Shown: positions 48,648-60,673, counted from the stretch's first letter. The stretch is 64,000 nucleotides of DNA from Spinellus fusiger (GCA_025094145.1 JALLLS010000051.1:186001-250000), one strand, 5' to 3'. A program made the numbers and translations. The notes: generated by a model from the letters alone, not told the origin.

Positions 48648-49722
48648 ATGCTTCTTAACTATGGCTATGGTCTACTAGCTCTATTGGTTATTTCAGAGGG
48701 ACTAATTCCTACAGTTTTAGCTGACCAAGTAAACGATTGGTACTTTCCTAACTGGAATAAGTACAGAAAAGATACTCCTGCTCCTGATGCTCATTGGTTA
48801 AATGAATGGGGTTTTCCCAAGGATGGTGAATGGGGATGGCCAAATCGCAAGTCAGTCAACTATGACATTGTTAGCGATCCTGATCTTTCTCAACCTCCAA
48901 ATGCTGTTCTTCGAGTTACATATCCTAAAGGCAGCAGAAATCCTGCACATAATCCTCAAGGCGGCATTGGCTTCCATGCACAGCCTATTCAAGTTAGTGA
49001 TACAGTTACAGTTACTGATCTTGAGTACCAAGTGTATTTCCCAAAATCCTATAACTTTGTTTTGGGTAATATTAATACAAATATTTTTTTGGTTATGGTT
49101 TTTGATAAATTATTTTTTGAATAGGTGGAAAACTTCCAGGTATAATCGGTGGCACTGGAAGATGCTCTGGTGGTGTTGATACACCCACATGTTTCTCTGC
49201 CAGGTATGATATTTGCTATGAAAACTCAATATACAAACTTTACTCACCAATGCCTTTATTTTATAGATTCATGTGGCGTCAGAGCGGAAAAGGGGAGGTT
49301 TACACATACATACCTCAGTCTAAGCAAAGCCCTCATCTTTGCAGTAATTCTTTGAATGTTTGCAATATAAAGTGCGGTTACAGCATTGGAAGAGGATCAT
49401 TTACATTCAAGACTGGTGCTTGGACAACTGTGCGTCAAGTACTTAAGCTCAACACTCCAGGAAAAACAGACGGCCAATTGACTATCTATGCCAATGGAAA
49501 GCAGGTGTTTCAACAAAACAACATTGCCTTCCGTGAAAGCCAAACCGATAAAAGAATTGCAATCGGTAAGAGAATAAATCAAAGTAGCCTATGATAGATA
49601 ATAAATTAACTTTTGTTATAGATTTTGAGACATTCTTTGGTGGATCTAGTGGTTTATGGGTTACTCCTACAACACAATACGCATACTTTAAAGGATTTCA
49701 CTTACAGCTTACCTCTTCATAA
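48648..49722 (+). CDS. Secreted polysaccharide lyase family 14-like protein, copy 5
   Basis: Four exons: 48648-49065, 49125-49203, 49267-49565, 49622-49722; introns of 59, 63 and 56 nt; 298 aa, intact. Exon 1 lacks two codons compared with copies 1-4 (around NRKSVNYD) and exon 4 has one extra. The signal peptide is GLLALLVISEGLIPTVLA. Mature start VNDWYFPNWNKYRKDT. Other blocks: GGIGFHAQP, IGGTGRCSGGVDTPTCFS, FMWRQSGKGEVYTYIPQ, GYSIGRGSFTFKTGAWTTV and DFETFFGGSSGLWVTP. Exon 2 and intron 2 are almost identical to copies 3 and 4, whereas exon 1 is clearly diverged, so the gene looks partly homogenised. It lies between two inverted ~1-kb Fanzor-family elements. Confidence 0.86.
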
Positions 49723-50353
49723 ATATTCACTACTTTTATAATTTTGTTAAAGACACCTTGTTGTATATCTAAAACTTACTAATTTAATCTACATGTTTGT
49801 ATTATTTATACCATGGTGTATATTTATAGTATCTAATGACCAAAAATACGAGATAATAATATATCATCTTTTGTACCTACCAACACTGTGTAAGCCTCAT
49901 AGAATAAATAGACCACACACATATAAATATATAAACCATCCATAGTCATAAATCTATATTAAAGTAATGTCTTTCATATCAATGAGTGTATTTCATATCA
50001 ATAAGGATCTGCATGTATTAATAATTAATTGACATAAAATTGAAACTCTGTTATGTATATTATAATAGTATTTAAACAACACGTCTGCACATAGTTCATG
50101 TACTGACAGTTCAAATTAATTGTTAAATGTTTTAGTCTCATTTGTGCATGGTTTATAAGTGAAAAAAAGCAAAAGAAAGAAAATAGATAGGAAGAGGAGG
50201 ATAAATCATCTAAATTGAGGGAAGTCGGTATGAAGGAGTGATTCTGTGAAATAAGACTTTCAAAAAACGTTTGTGTCAGCAAGAAAATACAAAACGCCAA
50301 GGATATTATTGTCCCTTTGTGACGATTAGAACTCCAAAAAAGGATGTTTGGAA
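49723..50353. other. Intergenic, nothing firm
   Basis: AT-rich 3' flank. 50130-50320 faintly resembles the LINE-tail-derived region upstream of copies 4 and 5, but too weakly to call. Confidence 0.35.
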
Positions 50354-50355
50354 TA

Positions 50356-51347
50356 CATACCAGGAGATTTTTGGGATATATAAGGAATTATCCTGAGAAT
50401 AAAATCACAAAATTATCATGATTGGCCATTGTGTTTGAAAGAGCCTTTTCGTTGTCTAAATAAACTATTTCAAACTCTAATTGCCTGTTTAAGCAACGGC
50501 TATTGACTCTGCAATTAAAAAGTATAGAATTGGCTGTAAAGATAAAAAATAGAACAAGAATCACCCCAAAATTACAACCCAGTCACTGCATTTATTGTTT
50601 AACATGTGTTATCCTTAGGCACATAGTATTTGCAGTATAACATTGATTGAGAAAGGTTTATCATAAGACACGCTGAATTAACTCTGTTAATCATTTTTCA
50701 GAGAGGAGAATCAAGCTTGATTATATTATGAGCAGTATAGCCATTCATTGACTGGATATCCATAATCACCTCAGCAACTACCTCATTGTAACTGACATTA
50801 ATGAGCAAGGTAATATGCCATTAATAACATAGAGAAACAATAGAAGGAGGTGATAGACACTACCAAGGACTATTCTAGTGATAAAAAGATAATCAGTGTC
50901 TTTATCTGGGCTTGAGCCCATTGTATTCCACAAGACACTCATTGTATTGTTATTAGGCAATGAAGACTCTTCTCAAGTCAGTACCAAGTAGTCTTCTATA
51001 CTGTCTAAGGTGTCTTGAGAATAATCTTGAGCATATTTATCTATCTCTTAAGGATAAAACACAAGGTCTTTAGGGTATAGATTCTATTGCTATGAGGGGA
51101 TATACTCAGGCAGTGGCTATAGTAATAGTACAGCAGTAGCTATATTATTACAATAAACAATTTTATTCATAAACAATATATTTTATTAATAATACAATTT
51201 GATATTGAGGTATCCACAAAAGAAAATAATAAATTAGATGTCAGCAAATCTTTTGATTTTAAACACAGTCACATACAAGGTGTGTTTTTTTCGACGTGAA
51301 AGAAAGGAGATATCATCGCTTAAAGACCAGAAAAATCTCCTGGTGTG
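50356..51347 (-). mobile_element. Fanzor-family non-autonomous element, 992-bp inverted copy
   Basis: Near-identical reverse complement of 47159-48151, with ends TA-CATACCAGGAG and CTGGTGTG-TA. Together with the 47-kb copy it forms a 2.2-kb-spaced inverted repeat around lyase copy 5. The low divergence between the two arms implies recent transposition or ongoing gene conversion. Confidence 0.88.
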
Positions 51348-51582
51348 TAACTCAAACAATCCTGAGGCTCAGATATTATCAGTGCTCTGTGGTATAAAAC
51401 ACTAAGTTGGAGTGTTATTTATTGTACCTATTGTTTGAAATACTTTTTTTTTTTAAAAAAAAAAAAAGAAAAAGAAATCTCTTGCAGAACTTCTAATTTC
51501 CGATACCTCTTTGTATAATAATAATAAAGTGACCAAAAGAAAGTAACCAGTTATTTTCTTTTAGTCACTTGATAATATATAA

Positions 51583-51782
51583 TTACTAATACTAATACTA
51601 ATACTAATACTAATACTAATACTTATACTTATACTTATACTTATACTTATACTTATACTTATACTTATACTTATACTTATACTTATACTTATACTTATAC
51701 TTATACTTATACTTATACTTATACTTATACTTATACTTATACTTACTTATACTTATACTTAATACTTAATACTTATACTTAA
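51583..51782. repeat. Hexanucleotide microsatellite (TATACT)n
   Basis: About 200 bp of TACTAA units changing to TACTTA units, repeated around thirty times with two phase breaks near 51745-51775. Confidence 0.95.
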
Positions 51783-52122
51783 TATAATTACTGAAAAATC
51801 ACTTCTTAAGAAGGACCAATTCGGCTATTTGATTGGCTGATGTATAATACGCAGTCACACTCATTGGATTTATTATTTAATGTTGGAAGCTTGGTGATAA
51901 AAGGGAAAAAAGACTATTTCTATTATATGAAACACCTTTTCTTTATAGATGTTGTAAATTTAACATAGTATTTCAGATGGACATTCAGAATATTACATTT
52001 GTGGAGAATATGAAAGGTAGAATATGGAAGATTATTGGGCATTTATTACCTGTTTAAGGCTAGATTAAAATTGACCGTCATCGCAACTACGCTTGTGATG
52101 AAAAAGCCGCAGCTGAAAATAG
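51783..52122. other. Intergenic, nothing recognised
   Basis: Short AT-rich stretch between the microsatellite and a Tc1 element. 52025-52110 resembles the helix-turn-helix-side sequence of family A elements (ggctagattaaaattgac), so it may be a fragment of an older copy. Confidence 0.4.
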
Positions 52123-52124
52123 TA

Positions 52125-53114
52125 CAGCCACACCCAATTGAACTTAATACTTTTGAAAATTAATATCAGGACGAAACATTTAGGACATGTTCAACATTAC
52201 ATAAAACACTTTACATCCGATCTAGAACCTCAAGACCTTAGCACACCAAAGCCCAACATATTTAATTATAGAAAATAAAATAATACAGTTAATATTATGT
52301 ATGGCCTCCTTTGGCATCAATGACTGTCTGGTATCTATCTGTCATACTTTGAATTTACTGTTGTGCAAGTTCAATACCAACTCTCTCCCCCACTCCTCTG
52401 CAAGTAGAGTATTCACACTTTCAACATTTGGTAATAAATACCCTTCTTTCCTCAATTCGTCTTTCAAAGGCCCACCAGACGTGTTCAATTGGGTTCAAGT
52501 CAGGACTTTGTGCGGGCTAGTACTCAAAGCCTCGAATCTGATGTGTCTCTTTTCACCATCTATCATAAACCCCAGTAGGACAGCTATCACATTTGCCTAA
52601 CGAAACTGTTTCTATTTATGCTTTTCAGTTAAGGCTGGATTATGATAAAGAAAAATATCCGAACCCTAACTGATTACAGTAACTGATAATGGTGTTTCTA
52701 CATACATCAACCTGGATCTTCAACATTTCCAATTTCAGTTGATTATATGAGGCAAATGGGTCCTCTCTAATGACCTTTTCTAGGTGTCTGAGGTTCCTCT
52801 CACTGGCTTTTTTATGTTTTTTCATGACTCTTTAAACGCAATAGTGATCCACACTCTTTGATGTTTCTGATAATATTCTGAACTGTGAGCTTATTCATCT
52901 CAATTACACTCGCAATCACAGTCAATTTTAATCCAGATTTAAACAGGTAATAAATGCCCCATAATCTTTTATCTTTTCCCTTGTCCTATTCCTCACAAGT
53001 GTGAGTTTCTGAAAATGTATCTGACATGTTGTGCTGGTTTAATATTATTTGGAAAGAAAAAGAGTTTTTATTATTAAACTTTTGGTAAGTATTCAATTCA
53101 ATTAGGTGTGGCTG
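52125..53114 (-). mobile_element. Tc1/mariner family A, 990-bp copy with clean ends
   Basis: TA-CAGCCACACCCAATTGAA at the left, inverted TTCAATTAGGTGTGGCTG-TA at the right. Minus-strand remnants: helix-turn-helix part at 52825-52640 (KKHKKASERNLRHLEK, EDPFASYNQLKLEML) and SPDLNPIEHVW-equivalent sequence near 52480-52510. Internally deleted like the copies at 12.2 and 16.6 kb. Confidence 0.9.
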
Positions 53115-53116
53115 TA

Positions 53117-54027
53117 CAAGTTATTTTTCAAGGTTGCTTATAAGAGTATACTTTCAAATTATTCTGCAAAATCATAGTTTAACCCTAACTTTCAATATAA
53201 GAGGTTTTGAGGTCTAGTAAACACTTTGTGAATTGTGTTGATCTCTTGGAATGAGTTTTATTAAATCTTTTGAGACTTTTTTTTCTTGTCTTTCTGATTT
53301 AAGATAGGCTTGTTTTCTGTGCTCTTTTTTAATCGGAAGAAATATAACCTTTCTTGATCTCCTCAATATATTTAAGATAAATGTTAAACTTATCTTCTAG
53401 TAGACATCAACTTATGTCTTTTTGGGGCTATTTGTATTTCTCATTCTTTAATCAAAGAATAATCCATCTCAATTGTATAAGATTTTACATGAATTCATCC
53501 AGCGTATATATCAAACAAATTATTAGCCAAGAAATAGAAAACACGGTACAATAATAATAATATTATTAGATATTAAATATTAAATATTATTAAAAGAAAT
53601 TATATAGATAGCCTGTCTAATTAAGATCATAAATTGACAGCTAGATCAGCACTTTATACTGTTCTTATTTTTTTTTGTTTTCCTGAAAATCCATTGAGAC
53701 TACCAGTAAAAGTCTCGGTAAACAATATAGTGCCCTATAATCTGATGAGGTTTTGTCGATATTAATTCTTAACCTTATGGCTGTAGTGATATAAAAAAGC
53801 ATAACAATAACAATAAAATGAAGTGAGTGGTAACGAACTATGTTAGTATAAGTTTGTATAGCTTATTCTGAAGGTTAGGCTAAAAGAAATACTTAGTACT
53901 ACATCTAGGTGACGATGATTGATGATTTAAATGAACATATTTTTAATTAAATAGATTTGTGCAAAGTATCCACTGATAATTATAGTATGACCAACTTGAT
54001 TGGATGGATTTAACAAAACAATCATAT
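53117..54027. other. Intergenic, nothing recognised
   Basis: AT-rich sequence between a Tc1 element and lyase copy 6. Confidence 0.35.
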
Positions 54028-55094
54028 TTATGAAACAATTTGCATGTGGAATCCCTTGTAGTATGTATATTGCGTTGTGGGTGTTATCCAATAGTCATTT
54101 GATCCACCAAAGAATGTTTCAAATACTATTTTAATAATTAAAATCATAGTTTTTATCAAAGATTTTTTTTCTTACCAACTCCAATACTTTTGCCTGTTGT
54201 GTTCTCACGGTATGCAATACTTTTGTCTTCATGTACTAATTTTTCGTTAACGTAAACGCTGAGATTTCCGTCAGTTTTTCCAGGTGTGTTTAGTTTGAGA
54301 ACCTCGCGTATAGTTGTCTAGGATCCAGGGTTGAACTTCCAAGTGCCTCTTCCAAGACTGTCCCCACTGATCATTGCAGTAGTTATTTGGTGCTTTGCAG
54401 AGTTGTTCACTTTGCTTGGATTGTGGTAAGTATGCATAAATTTCTCCCTGACCACCATCACGCCACATGAATCTGTTATATAATAGAGCTTAGAAAGGCA
54501 ATGGGTTTACTTCAGTGATTCTTTGCATACCTAGCGGAGAAACATGTGGCTGAGTGGGTGCCACCAGAGCATACCCCAGTACCACCAAAAAGTCCTGGCA
54601 ATTTTCCGCCTATTCAAATATATATTTGTTAAATAGTTTGTCTGAGTAAAGCATATATCTATATTACCATGCACAAAGTTATAAGATTTCGGAAAATAGA
54701 CCTGGTATCCAAACTCAATGGACTTTGCAGTGCCACTGAATTGAATGGGTTGAGCATAAAAGCCAATACCACCTTGAGGGAAATGTGCAGGATTTCTACT
54801 TCCCTGTGGATAGGTTACACGGAGAACCTGTTCCGAGCTTTGAGGTTGAGTGGGATCAGTGACAATATCGTAGTTCTTGCTTTGATTTGGACCAGGTGTG
54901 GGCCAGAGCCACCCTCCGTTTTTAGAAACACCCCAAGCGCTCAACCAGCGAGCATTTGGAGCAGGAGAGTCTTGCTTGTAGTTGTTCCAATTGGGAAAGT
55001 ACCAGTTATCTACTTGATCGGCCAAGACCGTCTGAATTACGCTTTCTGATAGCAATGCCAAGACCAGCAAACAGGAGCTATATGTAAAATGCAT
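54028..55094 (-). pseudogene. Polysaccharide lyase family 14-like pseudogene, copy 6
   Basis: The four-exon layout is kept: 55094-54668, 54609-54531, 54472-54176, 54125-54028, with GT-AG introns at the family positions. Exon 3 is 297 nt instead of 299: two bases are missing around 54355-54365 (at the GYS.GRG block), shifting frame. In the original frame a TAG at 54320-54318 replaces the Trp codon of the WTTVR block. The frame opened by the shift ends at 54271. Exon 1 is intact, with signal peptide CLLVLALLSESVIQTVLA and DNWYFPNWNNYKQD. The conserved GRC motif in exon 2 reads GVCSGG. Exon 4 still encodes VFETFFGGSNDYWITP. A recently broken member of the family. Confidence 0.88.
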
Positions 55095-55135
55095 TGAATT
55101 GGGATATTGAAAATAAAATAAATAGAAAACCAACT

Positions 55136-55150
55136 GTTTTATATATGTAT
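55136..55150 (-). promoter_or_regulatory. TATA box of lyase copy 6
   Basis: ATACATATATAAAAC about 45 nt upstream of the ATG at 55094; still present although the gene is broken. Confidence 0.5.
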
Positions 55151-56660
55151 TATATCTCAGAAATTAACTAATCCACTTTGCTTTTTAGAATATTAAGAAT
55201 TAGCTAATTTGCCAATCATCTAAATTACATAGTATCATTTTTATCTTAATACAACATAGCTATATGATGTTTATTACCTGGTAAAGTCAATAGAATGATC
55301 TAAAATCAATTTTTGGATTTATTTATTATTCCATGGTAGAACTGGAAGAGCTTCTTTGATGAAGATCAGTTCATCTTTATATGTTAATAGAATAATTCAA
55401 TATAACATAGTACCAATCACAACAGCACTATAGTGCTTACCCATCACCGTACTGTTAGATAGACATATGTGAACAATAAATTCATTTGAAGATTAATATT
55501 AATCTCTCGGTGCATCTGTCCTACATCTATGTAATGAGTGCCTTGTGAGCACTACTGTATGACTATACTGTACTCACAGAGATGACTATACAACTGTGAT
55601 AGTAAAGGCTCAGTGGTCTCTACTAATTCACATAGTATGTGCGTCCTTTTTTTAGGCTTATATTATTATATTAAATACTGTGGCTTGATTCTTTTTTAGT
55701 TCTCTTTTTCATGATCTTGTCTTATTGATTCATTTAATTCACTAATGACATCTTTCTTATCTAAACTATATGTTTTAACATCATTAGATATAGGGTATTG
55801 TTTTTTATTACATTAATAGAAACAGTAGTCTAAAACACAATGTTTCCTATCCTTCATCTTTTACTGTGGGAGATCAATATTAATAAAAACACAATCTAAC
55901 GACTGTTCTTAATGTAACATTAGGTCTAGTGAATCTTAGAATACTATAGTTGGTTTAGTGCATAAAATAACTTCTTTTAATTAGTCATGATTTAATGCGA
56001 TTGTTAGTTTCAAAAGACACAAACAGAATATGGAACTGATACTGTAAACACAATAGAAAACATGAATGCTATCTATGGGCAGAAAAGGTGTACCAGGTAT
56101 AAACAATAATTATATGGTTGAGATACAAGTGAAAATAGTTTAGTAGAACAATATATTAATTATTGTACACTATACACAAAGAGGGTGAAATTAGTAGGTA
56201 ATATTGAATATAGGCTGCTTTGATAATACACAGGTAACATATTTAATAAAACTTAAACATACATGTACATTAGTAATTTTTTTTTCTATTTTCTACTCTC
56301 TACTCTATTTAATATAAGTTACTTTAAAAATCACTCATTGCTATAAGATGGCAATTGTGATCCAATTCTTAGTCAAAACATCTAATTGAAATGTAGTGGT
56401 TTTTAGCAGTTATCTACTGACTAGATTATGGCCAATTCTTTACATCTATCCTATTTTGAGTATGTCAAATACACAAAAAAAATACTAAAGGTATTATTTC
56501 ATACATAAAGACAAGTTGAAAAGAATCCATGTTAATAAAATGGTACTATATAAGACAGCTTTTTTCTCCTGAAAATAGTATATTGGAAGAGAATTCACAA
56601 TAAAATCCTTTAGAATTCACAGAGAATAGGTCTATCAGCTAATTTAAATAAAAAAGCATA
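55151..56660. other. AT-rich intergenic DNA, no gene
   Basis: Nothing recognised on either strand. Confidence 0.4.
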
Positions 56661-57151
56661 TGTAGAATAGGCAGTGATGCGACACCTATTCACATGTATG
56701 GCCGTAGGAAAGTGGGAAATAAATGGTTGCTAAAATAAGTTAGAATAATATAATGTTTCAGAAGAGAAGTATATATAATAGCTAGTTGTACATTTTGAAA
56801 GAAGAATACAAGCCCACAGCACATCTCTGATTCCGTCAAAAGGGTGGTTTATACCCTTGGTGAAGTGTGGTTATTTTTTCTTACTTTGTTCCTGTTTATT
56901 TCGTTTGTTTGTCTTTTCCGTTTGTCCGCCGTTAATAAGGCTACCATTATCTGTTTTCTCGTGTTCCCGCAGGTCGACTGTCAGAGTACCGCTTCCAAAC
57001 CATCAACCCCATACTTTCTCGCAGCGGTAGAGAAGCGAGTACTCTCATATACTACACAAGAGCTCCCCCAACCCATACACTTTTAATGGCAGCTATCCTT
57101 CTCCTAAGGTCCTGTGTGTCTCCAAGCTCATCCCGAGTGCCCAAAACTACA
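56661..57151 (+). mobile_element. Solo LTR-like element, copy 2
   Basis: TGTAGAATAGGCAG...AAAACTACA, about 490 bp, inverted relative to 39842-40337. No target duplication is evident here. A Tc1 family B element begins 8 bp beyond its end. Confidence 0.6.
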
Positions 57152-57158
57152 AATAGTA

Positions 57159-58512
57159 CATTGTCCCGTGGAAAACATAATTTGTTTTATTTTCCGATAT
57201 GATTCTTGTATGGGAAAATACTTCTTTATCATAAAGGCATACATTAGACATATAATAAAGACTTTTAAATTGGATAAAGTATAAAGAAAGTCAACGGGAT
57301 AATACATAAAAACCTATTGGGTGGAAACCCTTAATATTTGGTGTTTCCACCCTTGGTCTCAATGACAGCCCTACATCTCCGATGCATGCTGACAATGAGG
57401 TCGTTGGTAACCTCCTTGAGGATCTTGTCCCATTCTTGAACCAAGAGAACCTTAAGATTCTGGAGGGTGCTTGCTGGGATCATTCTATTGAGAACTGCTC
57501 TGTCTAGTTTCTCCCAAAGATGTTCAATTGTATTCAGGCTAGGGCTTTGAGAGAGCCACCCCTCCATCATGACTATACCTCTCTCATCCTTCCATTTCCC
57601 AGTCTCCTTAATAGTATGTCATATAGCATTGTCCTCTTGAAGAACATAGCCTACCACTGAATTCATTAAGGAAAGACGAGCCAGATCAGGGCAATAGGTC
57701 TTCTATAAAATGCTAGTGTATTTGACACTATTGATGGACCCCTCCACCACAGCAAGTCTGCCGACACCTTCACCAGAAAAGAGAGCCCCACACCATCACC
57801 CCACCACCACCAAACTTTGTCGTTGGCTTCACATTCTTTGGGAGCAGCCCCTACTTCTTCTTGCGCACCACCCTGTTGCGGTGGTTGTTGCTCATCCATT
57901 GGAACTTTAACTCATCGGACCAGATGACTGTCTTCCAGTCTTCTTCTGCCCAGTGGAGGTGGACCTTGGCCCAAGCAAGCCTCAACTTCCTGTGATTATT
58001 GGTAAGAGAAGGTTTTATGATTGCCCTGTAAGAAAATAAGCCAAAATCCTTCATCATTCTTCTAAAAGTGTGCATGCACACTTTGGTGGTTATCTGCTTG
58101 CAAAGTTGATCTATTGTCTGAAATGAACTCTTTTCTATCTCGCATACAGCCTCTCTCTCGTCTCTATAACTAAGAATAAGCTTGCACTAAGAGCCTTTTC
58201 ATGCTTTGAAGCTGCTATTTTTCTTATATCTCTTCATGATAAGGCTGACAGCGGAATTACTGACACCAAACATGGCTGCAATATCCATTTGTCTGGTACC
58301 ATTTACAGTGGGCTCGCGAACAATGAGTTTACAAGTAAAATCATCAATATTCTTTTTTCTTGTTTCCAGTAGGCTTGGAGATTTGTTCAGTGGTGTTAGA
58401 CATAATAGATTTTATAGAGGAAGAATAAATGGGGAATAAGTAAAAAAATATTCTTTTTCAGCAAAATAAAGATCAAAAACGAATTTTTTTATAACTATTT
58501 TGCCGGACACGT
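57159..58512 (-). mobile_element. Tc1/mariner family B, second copy
   Basis: TA-CATTGTCCCGTGGAAAACATAA at the left and a diverged inverted end (ttgccggacacgt-TA) at the right. The minus strand encodes, in different frames, a C-terminal part at 57570-57331 (SLNTIEHLWEKLDR, RCRAVIETKGGNTKY) and a catalytic first-Asp block at 58081-57851 (VIWSDELKFQ). The HTH region at 58440-58200 is decayed. More degraded at the N-terminus than the 32.9-kb copy. Confidence 0.82.
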
Positions 58513-58896
58513 TATAAATAATGTTACTCTCTGATTTTAAACTCAGGTCAACATTGCTTATTGATTTTCGAATTGCTAAGCTTCTATTAAGTAAAGAAGC
58601 CCCCAGAATTTTAAAAGAGTCTTATTTAATGATAATAATATTCTGAGCGGTAATCTTTAACATTTAACAAATATTTTTTATTTTTAACTAACACTGAAGA
58701 TAAAATACCAGTGAAGTTCCATGATACTTTACCTTTTGCTATCACTATTTTAAATCTTTATCTTTCATTGCTGTACATGTCAATATTTTTTAGTGGTTAG
58801 TACTAGACATTATAATATCTTTTTGCATGACAAAATCGAATAAGACACACTTTATCACACTTTAGATAGTTTACCGGTATCATGGGTTTCCGTCAG
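58513..58896. other. Intergenic, nothing recognised
   Basis: Sequence after the Fanzor relic stop codon. No counterpart of the Fanzor-family right end (tctcctggtgtg) was found here. Confidence 0.4.
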
Positions 58897-59720
58897 TTAG
58901 TCAACCGAGGCTCCAGCGATAACTGGGGAGGAGAAGGATGGAGATGAACCAGAAGGCTTGGATCTTTTATTAGTTCTAGTTGTATCCTTAGAGTCATGCT
59001 TTCTTTTGTTATATCTATAAAAGCGCTCTGGTTAGGTGCCATTTTCCCTTTGAGACATTAGAATATGTCTAAAGTTCAATGTAGCAGCTAGATCACGATT
59101 CCAAAGCCTCAATGTCTTGTCTTTCATACAATTTTGGTTTGAACACCTATTTGAAAGGAGAAAGATGAGTTTCTTTTTTTGATATAAAATTAAGAAGAAA
59201 TGACCTGGGAAGACCATGACATTTAACTTTGGGCATTTTTGTTCGTTGATAGGGCCTGAGGTTCTTGACATGTTTAAATGTTTCCAAAGGTGAGAACTTG
59301 CACCCAGGACACAGACTCGATGTTTTGAATTCATTGATAAGATAGAGTTTGAATCCTTCTTTCTTCAACATCCTCCACATGCCCTTTCGCTTTATTGGTT
59401 CATGGAACTTCACATTTTTGCTTGACCAGTCGCCCAAGATCAACACCGGATCTTCTCCAAACTTGGCACTCAAGTTTCGGGCTATTCGTTTATCAGACTG
59501 CAATCTATTGATATGACTCGATAGCTTCATCTTTCGAAATGGCTGCAGTAGCAGTTTTTTTAAGAGAGAGAGAGAGCACTTAACCAGTCTTTTCCCTTGA
59601 TACTATCTTTTCTTTGCTCACTATCATCTTACTTTGACTCATTGCTATAATACAATATCAAGTCCTCTGATATGCTTGCTTTTGTTTGTATATATTTGAT
59701 GAATTATTAAAGTCTTAATT
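58897..59720 (-). pseudogene. Fanzor C-terminal relic (RuvC-II, zinc ribbon, RuvC-III)
   Basis: Minus-strand relic in broken frames. Upstream part 59720-59540: KYIQTKASISEDL and YYSNES, matching KYIEERARV and YYSNED of the 61.6-kb gene. Main part 59530-59205: KLSSHINRLQSDKR, KFHEP, LINEFKTSSLCPGC (RuvC-II Glu and first Cys pair) and KCHGLPR. A 58-nt intron (59204-59147) lies at the same position as in the larger copy. Exon 2 from 59146: CSNQNC (second Cys pair), LWNRDLAATLNF (RuvC-III Asp). A TAA at 59034-59032 follows ENGT; the same frame then continues with PERFYRYNKRKH to the final TAA at 58899-58897. The N-terminal half is absent. TnpB-family RNA-guided nuclease remnant; not functional. 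Confidence 0.85.
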
Positions 59721-60673
59721 TTGAAGCAAAGGTTTGATTAAACTTGTCTTCTAGTCTATTAATTGATGGAGGCTTGAGGTTGTGCCGAAGCTTCTTGAAA
59801 TGAGTTGACCTTGTTTCTTTAATCGTTTATTACGTGTATACCTGTAGGTGGTTTTATTATCAGGTGTAATATTTTCTTGCATAAAAAATAAGAACTCTCG
59901 ACAACCCAGGTTATTACGTACGCATCTGTTTTTTTTGTCTCTACAGCTTGAGATAAGTATTTAATATATTCAATCTCGTCCTTATCAATAGATGCTTAAG
60001 ATTACTACACACCCAAAGATTTTTCTGGCTTTTAGGCGGTGATATCTCCTTCCTTTTACGTCTAAAAATATTTTGCCCTTTTATGGAACGGTGTTTAAAA
60101 TAAAGAAGTTTGCGGATATCTAAATAATTATTTCTTTTTGTGGATACCTCAATATCAAATTGTATTATCAATAGAATATATTGTTTATGAATAAAATTGT
60201 TTATTGTAATAGTATAGATAATACTATAGTATAGCTATAGCTACTGCCCAAGTATACTCCCTCATAGCAATAGAATCCACACCCTAAAAACCTAATTCTT
60301 TGTTCTTGGAAGATAGATAACTATGCTCAGTAGTACAACCTAGAGACCCTAGATAGTACAGAAGACCACCTGAGACTGACTTGAATGGAGTCTTTACTTG
60401 CCTAATAACAATACAATGAATGTCTTGTGGAATACAATGAGCACAAGCCCAGATAAAGACACTGCTTACCTTTTTACTTTCAGAATAGTCCTTGGTAGTG
60501 TCTATCACTTCTTTCTATTATTATTTTTGTTAACAATAGCACATTACCTTGCTCAGTTATGATCATCTTGACGAGTGCTTAAGTATCAAGTGAATAGTTT
60601 CTGTAAGAAATAACAAAATAATAAAAGACCAAAGAATAAAAAATAAAAGATATTCACATTTTGGTGAGGTATA

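Noticed and set aside
51583..51782. Regular repeat array resembling a CRISPR array
   Set aside because: Units are 6 bp, contiguous and without spacers; a microsatellite in a eukaryotic genome.
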